Origin: JBBIRM01 sp037441765
Lineage (GTDB): Bacteria; Desulfobacterota; BSN033; UBA1163
Length of the DNA stretch: 34,545 bases
NCBI GenBank assembly: GCA_037441765.1
Contig: JBBIRM010000013.1
Location: 1-34,545 of the forward strand
Direction of reading: 5' to 3'
Shown here: positions 7,296 through 15,219 of the stretch, in pieces
Layout of the letters: the number at the start of each line of letters is the position of its first letter
Numbering within the stretch: position 1 is the stretch's first letter
The notes under the pieces: generated by a model
Told to the model about the DNA's origin: nothing
Databases searched by the model: none
What the model saw: only the letters and a program-made list of their open reading frames with translations
Translations under genes and position numbers: made by a program

Positions 7296-8036
7296 TCATA
7301 CGATCCCTCCATCAACCACAATGGTCTGGCCGGTGATGTAGTCCGAACGTTCTGAGGCAAGAAAGAGCACTGCTTGAGCGACCTCTTCAGGCTTTCCAAT
7401 CCTTCCGAGGCTTGTGGATTTGATAATCGCCTCTACTTTATCCTTTGGCATCTGGGATACCATTTCTGATTCGATCAACCCAGGAGCCACTGCATTGACA
7501 TTGATATTAAAAGGACCCAACTCACGAGCAAGTGCTTTGGTAAAGCTGATCACTCCTCCTTTGGTCGCCGCATAATTGGTTTGGCCTGAGGTGCCCAAAA
7601 TACCGCTGATGGAAGAGATATTGATAATCTTCCCTCTTCTCTGAGGGATCATCTTCCGGATCACCGCTCGGCAACAATAGAAGAGACTTGTCAGATTGGT
7701 TCGAAGGAGGGAATTCCAATCCTCATCGCTCATCAACATAAGAAAGTTATCTCGAATAATACCCACATTGTTGACCAGAATATCAATCCTCCCATATTGT
7801 GCATAGACTTCCTCTATCATCTCTTTTACTTGGTCAAACTGGGTAATATCTGCCTTATATAAACCAATGCCCCACTGGTTCGATTTTGCCTTTTTCATCA
7901 ACTCTTCTGCAGAATCTATATCCTTTGAAAAATTGGCAACGACCTTTGCTCCATCCTCAGCAAAAAGCAGAGAGATCGCCCTCCCAATTCCCTTGGTCCC
8001 TCCTGTAACAATCGCCACCTTATCTTTGAGCAACAT
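7296..8036 (-). CDS. fabG: FabG-type 3-oxoacyl-ACP reductase (SDR)
   Basis: A 246-residue classical short-chain dehydrogenase. The NADP-binding TGGTKGIG is at residues 11-18, NNVG at 89-92, and the catalytic set is N114, S142, Y155 and K159 (NYAATKGG). The C terminus (SDYITGQTIVVDGG) is typical of FabG. It would reduce a 3-oxoacyl-ACP to the 3-hydroxyacyl-ACP. A ggagg site lies before the ATG. It is the last gene of the long minus-strand block that also encodes an ACP, an acyltransferase and a thioesterase, so a dedicated secondary-lipid ketoreductase is more likely than the primary FAS enzyme. The symbol marks the family rather than proven orthology. Confidence 0.88.
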   Translation of the reverse strand: MLLKDKVAIVTGGTKGIGRAISLLFAEDGAKVVANFSKDIDSAEELMKKAKSNQWGIGLYKADITQFDQVKEMIEEVYAQYGRIDILVNNVGIIRDNFLMLMSDEDWNSLLRTNLTSLFYCCRAVIRKMIPQRRGKIINISSISGILGTSGQTNYAATKGGVISFTKALARELGPFNINVNAVAPGLIESEMVSQMPKDKVEAIIKSTSLGRIGKPEEVAQAVLFLASERSDYITGQTIVVDGGIV

Positions 8037-8101
8037 GGTTAGCCTCCAAATAAGTGACTAAGTTGATTTTTATTTTCAATAATCTTATTTCACTCCGCAC
8101 T

Positions 8102-9502
8102 TTAATTCATTTTTAAGGGTTTCACTCTTGGTCTTTTCATCCTCCCAACCAATTCCCAAAGGGGGCCCCGAATTCCAAACCTTCTTATTCCCTCCATCAA
8201 TTCCTGGGAGATGTTGATCTCTAATCCCGGAACAACCCATCGATTCCTCATCAGGGCCTTTTCACGAACGATCTCTACCAATCTTCCCTTCAATTCGGGC
8301 GAAATGTAAAAATGTGGGTAAAGGAGATTGTGACAGGAATCAATCAGGCCCTGCGATATGGAGATCCGTTCTAACTCTGTCCCAGGGTAGATCCTTACTC
8401 CAATCATGGCAATGATTGCTGTTGGATCAAGATCATCCATCAAGCGAAAGGATTCCTCAACGGTCTGCTCATCCTCTCCTGGGCCCCCGAAGAGAAGATA
8501 GTGACAGTGAGGGATGTCTAACTTCACACAGAGGGTTGATGCATGAATGATGTTATTTAAGGTGAAGGATTTTTTATAATTCCTTATCATTCTCGGAGAA
8601 CCAGAGTCTGTCCCAAACTCAACCCCTACACACCCTGCCTCCTTCATCCACTTCAAAAGGTCTTCATCCAAAAAGCCAGGGCTTACAAAGGCGCTCCATC
8701 TTACGCTGATTCGCTTTCTTATCATCTCACGACACAGTGATTCTGTATAGGAAGGGGGATAATTGAAGATATCGTCCACAAAGTAGATGTAGTCCAATCC
8801 TTCCTCTCGGGACAGTTGTTCAATCTCCCTTACAACCTCCCCCGCCTTTCGCAATCGAACCTCCCTACCTTCCAGCAGAGGATAGGTGCAGTAAATACAG
8901 GAGAAGGGACAGCCTCTTTTGGTCTGAAGGTTAACCATCCCCCCTTCATTTAAATAACGCTTCGTTTCAAAAAGAGTTCGATCAGGGGTGTAGGTGAGCA
9001 TTGCCTTTGCTCCCTCCACCGAAGAAGGATATGGCTTACCTTTAACAAGGAGGAAGGGTGATGGCGAAAGTGGCCCTCCCTTTTCAAGGGCCCTCACTAC
9101 CATGAGAATCACCTCTTCCCCTTCACCAACAATACCGAAATCGATGTCAAGAGAGTTTATGATCTCCTTGGGTGCTAATGAAAAACCCGACCCTCCGATG
9201 ATCAATTTTGAATGGGAGTATCTCCGACAGATCTTTATAACCTCCTCCAGCTCATTAAGATAAGAGAGCGATTTTGGATAGGTGAGGTTATCCAGATTCC
9301 TTAGCGAAAGTCCTATCAATTCAGGCTCAAAGCGATGAAGACAGGCTGTAAGATCCCTGACAACTTCCTTAGAAAAGCAGAGGTCAATGACCTCGATACG
9401 ATGCCCCTCTTCCCTCAATACCCTCGCAATATATGCAAGGCCAAGAGGAAAAACAGGATAGGGCATCCGCTCTCGATTTACAGAGATAAGAAGAATTTTC
9501 AT
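8102..9502 (-). CDS. B12-binding-domain radical SAM protein (copy 1)
   Basis: A 466-residue radical SAM enzyme with an N-terminal Rossmann-like cobalamin-binding domain (residues 1 to about 140; FPLGLAYIARVLREEGH and IIGGSGFSLAP). The radical SAM barrel starts with KRGCPFSCIYC, giving cluster cysteines C198, C202 and C205. The cobalamin domain lacks the DxHxxG motif, as in many members that bind B12 without a lower histidine ligand. Related enzymes methylate unactivated carbons, form rings or rearrange carbon skeletons. It is one of three in tandem here. No Shine-Dalgarno is visible; the 10-mer TTTAAATCTG lies just before the ATG and recurs before copy 3. The substrate is unknown. Confidence 0.88.
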   Translation of the reverse strand: MKILLISVNRERMPYPVFPLGLAYIARVLREEGHRIEVIDLCFSKEVVRDLTACLHRFEPELIGLSLRNLDNLTYPKSLSYLNELEEVIKICRRYSHSKLIIGGSGFSLAPKEIINSLDIDFGIVGEGEEVILMVVRALEKGGPLSPSPFLLVKGKPYPSSVEGAKAMLTYTPDRTLFETKRYLNEGGMVNLQTKRGCPFSCIYCTYPLLEGREVRLRKAGEVVREIEQLSREEGLDYIYFVDDIFNYPPSYTESLCREMIRKRISVRWSAFVSPGFLDEDLLKWMKEAGCVGVEFGTDSGSPRMIRNYKKSFTLNNIIHASTLCVKLDIPHCHYLLFGGPGEDEQTVEESFRLMDDLDPTAIIAMIGVRIYPGTELERISISQGLIDSCHNLLYPHFYISPELKGRLVEIVREKALMRNRWVVPGLEINISQELMEGIRRFGIRGPLWELVGRMKRPRVKPLKMN

Positions 9503-9544
9503 GGCAGATTTAAATTTTCTTAATCATTGGTGATCGATGATTAT

Positions 9545-10927
9545 TTAGTCTATTGGGATTTTAGATATATCATCTTTCTTAATTCTTCGAATCATATCCA
9601 TCTGGGCCCCTCGCAAAACGAAGTTTGCCATCAAGAAGTAGAAGAAGTGATTCTTTGGACCCCAGAGGAGTCTTTTCAGGATCGAACGCGGGGCACATAC
9701 AAATTTTTGCGCCCATAGGTAACCCTCCTGGAGTTGTCGGGCGGTCATCCTCTTCGGCCTGAAGACCACATGGCTCATATCATAATGAGACCAATCATGA
9801 TCAAAGATCCTCCCCTCTTCCTCCAATCGTTTCCTAAGAGGAGTCCCTGGAAAAGGGGTGAGGATCGAGAAGGTAGGAAGTTCGATTTTGTTCTTTTGAA
9901 CAAAATGGACGGTCTTCTTAAAAACCGAAAGATCATCTCCATCAAACCCAAAGATGAAAGCCCCTTGGATTCCAATCTTGTGGCCTTGAATGACCTTCAC
10001 TAACTTTGCCAACTCATTTGCAGGGACAAATCTCTTTGAAACCCTATCTAAATTCTCCTGCAAAAGAGACTCAAATCCAATAAATAGCGAAACGCAACCA
10101 CTCTCCTGGGCCTTTTTGAGAAGTTGCTCATCTTCCCCAATCTGAATTGTAGCAAATCCCATCCACTTCACCTGATGTTTTTTAAAGATTTCGAAAAGGT
10201 TCAAGGCATAATCCTTCTTCGCAGTAACATTATCATCTGCAAGAAAGAGATATTCCCCTTTCTTCTTTAAGGTCAGGGAGAGTTCTTGATCCACATCTTC
10301 GAGAGGACGGAGGCGGTAACGATGTCCATTAATCGTTGGGACAGAGCAGAACTCACAACGATTCGGGCAACCCCTGGTTGTCTCTATCGTTTTAAAAAGG
10401 GAGTGATGGGTTTGGCTGAGAAGGTCACGCCTGGGGATTGGATTGCCTTTCAATTCAGACCAGTTTCTGTTTCTATAGAAGGGTTTTAAAGCCCCCTTCT
10501 CGAAATCTCTTAAAATCTCTTCAAGTACACCTTCAGCCTCACCTATCAGAACTGCATCCGCATGCTCCTTTGCCTCCTGAGGTAAAAGGCTCGGGTGAAC
10601 CCCTCCTAAGATGACCTTAACCCCCCTTGCCCGGAAACGGTCGGCAATCGTATAGGCCCTCTTAATCACGCAGGTCAACCCCGTAATCCCAACCAAATCC
10701 ACCTCCGCTTGAAAATCAATCTCATCCACCAATTCGTTGATGATTTTTACCTCGTAATTCTTGGGAAAGAGAGCGGCAAGGAGGGTAAGACCCAGGATAG
10801 GAAAAGGATAAATGGTATCGTTTGAAAATATAATCCCTTTCTCTCTCGGAAAGATAAGTAGTACCTTCCTTAATTGGGGATTGCGAATTGGGGGTTGCTG
10901 GTTCAAGGTCTTTCCTTTTTTAAACAC
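9545..10927 (-). CDS. B12-binding-domain radical SAM protein (copy 2), DUF4070-like C terminus
   Basis: About 460 residues: cobalamin-binding domain (KVLLIFPREKG, then VILGGVHPSLLP and DAVLIGEAEG), followed by a radical SAM barrel with TTRGCPNRCEFC (C187, C191 and C194 from the start used here). The tail WSHYDMSHVVFRPKRMTARQLQEG resembles DUF4070-type B12 radical SAM proteins. The start is uncertain. The reading frame is open to an ATG at 11029, which would overlap the upstream gene by 70 bases; GTG at 10927 and TTG at 10906 (after aaggaaag) are better. Conserved sequence begins only after a 14-base tandem repeat at 10872-10899. It follows copy 3 directly and precedes copy 1. Confidence 0.85.
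   Translation of the reverse strand: MFKKGKTLNQQPPIRNPQLRKVLLIFPREKGIIFSNDTIYPFPILGLTLLAALFPKNYEVKIINELVDEIDFQAEVDLVGITGLTCVIKRAYTIADRFRARGVKVILGGVHPSLLPQEAKEHADAVLIGEAEGVLEEILRDFEKGALKPFYRNRNWSELKGNPIPRRDLLSQTHHSLFKTIETTRGCPNRCEFCSVPTINGHRYRLRPLEDVDQELSLTLKKKGEYLFLADDNVTAKKDYALNLFEIFKKHQVKWMGFATIQIGEDEQLLKKAQESGCVSLFIGFESLLQENLDRVSKRFVPANELAKLVKVIQGHKIGIQGAFIFGFDGDDLSVFKKTVHFVQKNKIELPTFSILTPFPGTPLRKRLEEEGRIFDHDWSHYDMSHVVFRPKRMTARQLQEGYLWAQKFVCAPRSILKRLLWGPKNHFFYFLMANFVLRGAQMDMIRRIKKDDISKIPID
10872..10899. repeat. Two-unit 14-base tandem repeat in the 5' end of radical SAM copy 2
   Basis: AATTGGGGATTGCG (10872-10885) is followed by AATTGGGGGTTGCT (10886-10899), 12 of 14 positions identical. 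It is read through in frame near the N terminus of the minus-strand gene (residues around PPIRNPQL) and is not part of a recognised domain, so it may be noncoding leader. Confidence 0.55.
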
Positions 10928-10959
10928 CAAAATTAATGGTGCTCCCTTCTGCTCATCAT

Positions 10960-12399
10960 TTATTGTCCACCGTTCATAGTTAAATCTAAATTGGGTTGTC
11001 TCCAAGGCCTCTTTGTGGCATTCTCCCATACGTATCGAAGGATAAGTCGATAGGCCATTCGCTTGAAGGGATTGGGGTTGAGGAAGGCTCCAAGGAGGAT
11101 TCTGGGCTGGGTATAATACTTTTTAAGATAGACCTGCTGAAGCCTATGAACCTCCTCAGCAGAAAGGAACTTAGTATCCATGATAGGATGCATGAAGTCA
11201 TATTTTCCAAAATCCCTCTCCCTGATCCTACCCAACCGTTCCGCCTCCTCAAAATACTTCGTCCCCGGAAGGGGAGTGGTCAGGGTAAGGATAAGGAAAT
11301 CGCTCTTTCTTTTAACAAACCGAAATACCTCTTCCAGGGAAGCCTTAGAATCGTTCCAGTCCCCAAACATGACATTGGCCATCACCATGATCCCATTTCT
11401 TCTAAGAATATCTATAGCCTTTTCTGCCATCTCCCTGGACTGTTCTTTTTCATATCGGCTTAGCACATCAGGACTAATGCTCTCAATCCCTAACATCACC
11501 TCGTAAAGACCAAGGCGTCTCATCTCAGGGATCAGATCCTCATCCCGAAGGATGTCTTTGATCCGAGATTGGAACCAGAAGTGAATCCTTAGACCCGATC
11601 TTCCCAATGCCTGGATAAAATCTTCATTGCGTTTCCGGCTCCAGTTGAATGTATTCTCATTGAAGACAAAGAGAGATTTTCCAAACTTCCGGTAAAGGTA
11701 AGAGATCTCCTTAACCACCTTCTCCCCGCTACGACCCCTCCAGATACTATCCCAAAACCTTGCCTCTGAACAGTAGGCACACCTATCTCCGCAACCCCGG
11801 CTTGTAGAAAGACCAAAGGCCCTTCTCCCCATCCCGTGCCAGTAGTAAGCATCGCTTTCAACCTCGATCAGATGATAGGCAGGGAGGGGAAGGGTATCTA
11901 AATTTGTGATGAGGTTTGGTCTTGGGTTAAGGATCACCTTCCCATTTTCTGCATAGGCGATGCCTTTCACCTCCCTTCCATTTCCTCCTCGGGAGAGATG
12001 AGAAAGTAGTTGGGAGAAGGAAATCTCTCCTTCACCTAAGACGATGTAATCGAGATCTTTCACCTCCTTTAAAATTGGCTCTGCCATGAGGGTGAAATGA
12101 GTTCCTCCGGCAACCACAATAGAATGAGGTGACAGTCTTTTGCAAAGGTGAATTGTCTCAATGGCCTCTGGTGAGAGGCAGGTTGCAGAGCAGGTAATCC
12201 CAATCACGTCCGGTTTCGCTCTAAAAATAGATTCCGAAAGATCCCTCCATGGGTTTTGAAGAGTCGTTGCATCAACGATTTGAACGTCTACCCCCTCCTT
12301 CTCCAGATAAGCACCTAAGGAGAGAAGGCCGAAAGAGGGGGTCCACATTCGAAGACCTGGAAAAAGTCGATGGGGAGGATCAATCAGAAGTACCTTCAT
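10960..12399 (-). CDS. B12-binding-domain radical SAM protein (copy 3)
   Basis: A 479-residue protein with a cobalamin-binding domain (MKVLLIDPPHRLFPGLRMWT, IVVAGGTHFTLMAEP, DYIVLGEGE) and a radical SAM barrel with STSRGCGDRCAYC (C203, C207, C210). The layout and the opening DPPHxxFPG resemble BchE-like and hopanoid-modifying B12 radical SAM enzymes. A C-terminal part of about 100 residues (TPLPGTKYFEEAERLGRI onward) is shared with the neighbouring copies. No Shine-Dalgarno is visible; TTTAAATCTG lies 8 bases before the ATG. It is immediately upstream of copy 2 and 40 bases downstream of the thioesterase gene. Substrate unknown; C-methylation, cyclisation or rearrangement of an acyl chain is an inference. 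Confidence 0.88.
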   Translation of the reverse strand: MKVLLIDPPHRLFPGLRMWTPSFGLLSLGAYLEKEGVDVQIVDATTLQNPWRDLSESIFRAKPDVIGITCSATCLSPEAIETIHLCKRLSPHSIVVAGGTHFTLMAEPILKEVKDLDYIVLGEGEISFSQLLSHLSRGGNGREVKGIAYAENGKVILNPRPNLITNLDTLPLPAYHLIEVESDAYYWHGMGRRAFGLSTSRGCGDRCAYCSEARFWDSIWRGRSGEKVVKEISYLYRKFGKSLFVFNENTFNWSRKRNEDFIQALGRSGLRIHFWFQSRIKDILRDEDLIPEMRRLGLYEVMLGIESISPDVLSRYEKEQSREMAEKAIDILRRNGIMVMANVMFGDWNDSKASLEEVFRFVKRKSDFLILTLTTPLPGTKYFEEAERLGRIRERDFGKYDFMHPIMDTKFLSAEEVHRLQQVYLKKYYTQPRILLGAFLNPNPFKRMAYRLILRYVWENATKRPWRQPNLDLTMNGGQ

Positions 12400-12439
12400 A
12401 AGGTTTCAGATTTAAAGATATTAAACCTCGACCTGTTAC

Positions 12440-12862
12440 TCAAACCCCCAAATATCTCTGGATGGCCCCTATTCTTTCGAGCACCTCTGGGGGAACCCTG
12501 TAAAGAAGGTTCCCCTTTAGATCGGTGAGGACATGTGTGGTGGAGCCTGTCGCAATAACTCTACCATTTTCTTGAACCAAAACTCGATATGAGAAGATCA
12601 ATTTGGCCACCTCTGTTTTCTCCATTGTGGTTTGTATGATGAGGGAATCACCATAGGTGGCTGGAGATTTAAACTGGCAGTTTAACTCTACTACCGGTGC
12701 TAAAAGATTTAATGCCTTCAGTTGAGATGGACCCATCTGGAACTTTTGGGTCAGGTCATTTCTACCTACCTCAAACCAAGCCACATAGTGGCCATGCCAG
12801 ACCATGCCATAGGCGTCGACCTCATAAAATCGAACCTGAAGGGGTGTCTCATGATATTTCAT
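12440..12862 (-). CDS. Acyl-CoA/acyl-ACP thioesterase, 4HBT hotdog fold (YbgC/FadM type)
   Basis: A 140-residue single-hotdog thioesterase. The 4HBT active-site segment is VRFYEVDAYGMVWHGHYVAWFE at the N terminus, with the catalytic-type aspartate at D16. The tail (THVLTDLKGNLLYRVPPEVLERI) is typical of the YbgC/FadM group. It would hydrolyse an acyl thioester, probably releasing or proofreading the chain made on the neighbouring ACP. Thioesterases of this type are common next to LpxL-like acyltransferases in aryl-polyene-like lipid clusters. A gagggg ribosome site precedes the ATG. A 142-base gap with an inverted repeat separates it from the FabD-like gene. Confidence 0.85.
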   Translation of the reverse strand: MKYHETPLQVRFYEVDAYGMVWHGHYVAWFEVGRNDLTQKFQMGPSQLKALNLLAPVVELNCQFKSPATYGDSLIIQTTMEKTEVAKLIFSYRVLVQENGRVIATGSTTHVLTDLKGNLLYRVPPEVLERIGAIQRYLGV

Positions 12863-12920
12863 GCTTTCCCCTCACAAAGGAATTTTCCATATCGTTTCAA
12901 AACCACGACTAATGGAATTA

Positions 12921-12966
12921 TTAACCCCCATTTCCCCTCTTTACAAAAGGGAGGTTAAGGGTGATT
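12921..12966. repeat. Imperfect inverted repeat between the FabD-like and thioesterase genes
   Basis: TTAACCCCC with CCCCTCTTT (12934-12942) faces AAAGGGAGG (12946-12954) and GGTTAA (12953-12958) across a three-base centre, with one mismatch and one wobble in the inner arm. It sits in a 142-base gap inside the minus-strand gene run. It resembles dispersed palindromic repeats and could also attenuate transcription or protect the upstream mRNA. Confidence 0.45.
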
Positions 12967-13004
12967 AAAGATTTATTTTTATTCGAAGTTTCATCTTGGC
13001 TAAA

Positions 13005-13946
13005 TCAACCTCGAACGGATTTACCGTGAAACTGATTCTTATTCTCTATTCGATCTCCGGTAGAGAAGACCTCTGCCTCACGATTGATCCAACGGATCAA
13101 TTTTGTAAGGGTCGCCTCCTGTCCTACTTCGACAAACTGGCTAAATCCTTCTTTAATCAACCTCTCCACACATCGATCCCAGTAGACAGGTTTACTAATC
13201 TCTTCGGAGAGGAAATCCTTAATCTCCTCTCTCTTTAATGGACGGATCGTCCAATGATTGAGGATAGGAATTTTGGGTTCTTCTATCTTTATCTCCTTAA
13301 GGAGGTTCTTTATCTCCTTTCTCAAACATATTAGCATTGGGGTGTGAAGGGCAACATGGAAGGCAAGCCTTGTTGCAGAAATGGCTTTCTTCGAGAGAGC
13401 AAGCAAAATGGCCTTCTCCACAGCCTCCACCTCTCCAGAAATAACATAATGCAACCCTCCATTATAATTGGCGACAAAGAGTTTAGACCCCTTGAGATCC
13501 TCAAAGATCTTCTTTATTTCTTTGAGAGGCAAACCAATGATGCTTGCCATAGCCCCTGGATGAAGCCTACTTTCTTTCTCGAGCAACTTTCCAATCGATT
13601 CCGTAATGAAAAGCCCATCCTCAAAGGAGATGGCCTCTGAGGCAGTCAATGAGGCATAAATCCCCATGCTGTGTTCTGTTAGGATTTCTGGAGTCCAACC
13701 TTCTTCTTTCAGTCTAAAGAAGTGAATCATGGAGAGGAGATAGGTTGAAATTTGAAGTTTGAGACATACCTCATTCCCCGACTCCTCCTTTCCTGTCAGG
13801 AAACTTAGAAGATTGAGGGAGGTATGCTGAGAGGCCCTCTCTACCAACTCCTTAAAAATAGTATCCCTTCTCAAGGGATGCCCCTCCCATAAAAGGGGTC
13901 TTTTCTGAAGTTGACCAGGAAAACAGAAGGCAACTTTCCCCATCAT
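13005..13946 (-). CDS. FabD-like acyltransferase (malonyltransferase fold, altered specificity residues)
   Basis: A 313-residue alpha/beta-hydrolase acyltransferase of the FabD/AT family. The nucleophile is S93 in TEHSMGIYASL and the partner is H201 in FHVALHTPML; FPGQ at the start supplies the oxyanion-hole glutamine. Compared by eye with E. coli FabD, the elbow Gly is Glu (EHS instead of GHS), and the segment aligning with MRGKFMQ reads SIGKLLE. The arginine that binds the malonyl carboxylate therefore appears replaced by isoleucine (residue 118). This suggests a non-malonyl acyl substrate. It overlaps the ACP gene by 4 bases, so the ACP is its likely acceptor. Function as acyl-loading transferase is inferred. 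Confidence 0.8.
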   Translation of the reverse strand: MMGKVAFCFPGQLQKRPLLWEGHPLRRDTIFKELVERASQHTSLNLLSFLTGKEESGNEVCLKLQISTYLLSMIHFFRLKEEGWTPEILTEHSMGIYASLTASEAISFEDGLFITESIGKLLEKESRLHPGAMASIIGLPLKEIKKIFEDLKGSKLFVANYNGGLHYVISGEVEAVEKAILLALSKKAISATRLAFHVALHTPMLICLRKEIKNLLKEIKIEEPKIPILNHWTIRPLKREEIKDFLSEEISKPVYWDRCVERLIKEGFSQFVEVGQEATLTKLIRWINREAEVFSTGDRIENKNQFHGKSVRG

Positions 13947-14215
13947 CCTTTACCTTGCTGCTCCACCACATATTGGGCAATCGTTCGGACAGACTGGAAG
14001 ACCTTTTTTCCTACTTCTGCATCCGGGATGATCACTCCGAATTCTTTCTCCAAACCCAAGACCAGTTCAAGGGCATCGATGGAATCGAGTCCTAAACCCT
14101 CCCCAAACAGAGGGGCTTCGGTCTCAATCATTTCAGGGGTCATATCCACAAGTTTCAACCTTTGAATGATGAGTTGTTTAATCTTCTCGATCAGTTTATC
14201 ATTAGGTTCAACCAT
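13943..14215 (-). CDS. Acyl carrier protein
   Basis: A 90-residue type II acyl carrier protein. The phosphopantetheine-attachment serine is S45 in GLGLDSIDALELVLGLE, followed by the helix-III region and the usual acidic helical surface. It would carry the growing or modified acyl chain as a thioester. A gagg site lies before the ATG. It is translationally coupled (4-base overlap) to the FabD-like acyltransferase downstream and lies 97 bases after the LpxL-like gene. The context indicates a dedicated pathway ACP rather than the housekeeping AcpP, which usually neighbours fabG-fabF. DSID rather than DSLD is common in secondary-pathway ACPs. Confidence 0.92.
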   Translation of the reverse strand: MVEPNDKLIEKIKQLIIQRLKLVDMTPEMIETEAPLFGEGLGLDSIDALELVLGLEKEFGVIIPDAEVGKKVFQSVRTIAQYVVEQQGKG

Positions 14216-14312
14216 TGTTTCCTCTTCGGGATGATTTAGGGATTCAAAGGTTTATGAATTCGAGGATCTGTTACGATTCACTATCTCACTTGAATCTATG
14301 CCTTCTCCTCTC

Positions 14313-15218
14313 TTATTCCCTCCAATAAGGATAAAAATTATACCATTGATCTGGATATTTTTCGATATACTCCTCAAATTTTTTAACCAGTCTCTCCATC
14401 CCTTTCCGAAGGGCGACATCCTTACCCTCTTTCTCTGAATAATGAAAGAGGATAGGGGGTTCGATAATCCCACGGTATTTCCTACTCTTCTCCATAACAA
14501 CAAAGACAGGAAGCACAGGGGCTCCTGTCGCAAGGGCGAGGATGCCCACACCAATTGGAAATGCCTTCTTTCTCCCAAAAAAGTCAAAGGTCATCGTTTT
14601 CTGGGATTCAATCCGATCTCCCAACATGGCCACAATCTCATTTCGGCGAAGGGCCTTTACCACATCCAGAATCGCCATGGGTGAATCGTCTTTTGGATCA
14701 ATATAAAGGATCTGAATCCCCCATCTTCTCCTCATCTCCTCCCTAAAGGACTTGGTCTTCAGATCCCTTTCATCCAAGGTAAGGACATTTACCCTTCCTC
14801 CCTTAAAGGAGAAGAGGAGTCCCCCGATCTCCCAATTCCCGAGGTGGGGCGTAATACAGATCACCCCTTTCCCTTTCTTAAGGGCCTCGATCATATACTC
14901 CTCCCCTTCCTCATTCTCGACCCAATGGCCAATATTGGAAGGATGGAGGCGATGCATCACCATATAGTCCAAAAGGTACTGTCCATAGTTTTGAAATGTC
15001 TTTCTGGCCAGAACATTCAACTTCTCTTCAGACCATCTTCCTTGACTGATCCCTTCCAGATTTCTCCGGATATGTTCTCGAGTCCTTCTCATCAAGAGAT
15101 AGAAGAGGTCTCCAATGACCACGCTGAAGAATTTTTGAGTCGAACGGGGGATGAGGGTAGAAAAGAATTGAAATAGAAAAAGAAAGACAAATCGAGATAG
15201 GATAGGACTCTTTCTCAT
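14313..15218 (-). CDS. LpxL/HtrB-like lysophospholipid acyltransferase
   Basis: A 301-residue membrane-associated acyltransferase of the lipid A lauroyl/myristoyl transferase family. The catalytic HX4E motif is H125-LGNW-E130 (CITPHLGNWEIGG), and the acceptor-site region includes GDRIESQKTMTFDFFGRK and ATGAPVLPVFVV. An N-terminal hydrophobic anchor spans about residues 9-24. Such enzymes use acyl-ACP donors and acylate a lipid hydroxyl. The start is the ATG at 15218 (ggagg at 15224-15228, spacing 5) rather than the in-frame TTG at 15230. It begins one base after the stop of B12 radical SAM copy 4. Its place beside an ACP, FabD-like protein and thioesterase suggests transfer of the cluster's acyl product to a lipid. 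Confidence 0.88.
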   Translation of the reverse strand: MRKSPILSRFVFLFLFQFFSTLIPRSTQKFFSVVIGDLFYLLMRRTREHIRRNLEGISQGRWSEEKLNVLARKTFQNYGQYLLDYMVMHRLHPSNIGHWVENEEGEEYMIEALKKGKGVICITPHLGNWEIGGLLFSFKGGRVNVLTLDERDLKTKSFREEMRRRWGIQILYIDPKDDSPMAILDVVKALRRNEIVAMLGDRIESQKTMTFDFFGRKKAFPIGVGILALATGAPVLPVFVVMEKSRKYRGIIEPPILFHYSEKEGKDVALRKGMERLVKKFEEYIEKYPDQWYNFYPYWRE

Positions 15219-15219
15219 C

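Noticed and set aside
10996..11463. 155-residue plus-strand open frame opposite B12 radical SAM copy 3
   Set aside because: It lies wholly antisense to a conserved gene, has no family motif and no ribosome site; it reflects codon bias of the true gene.
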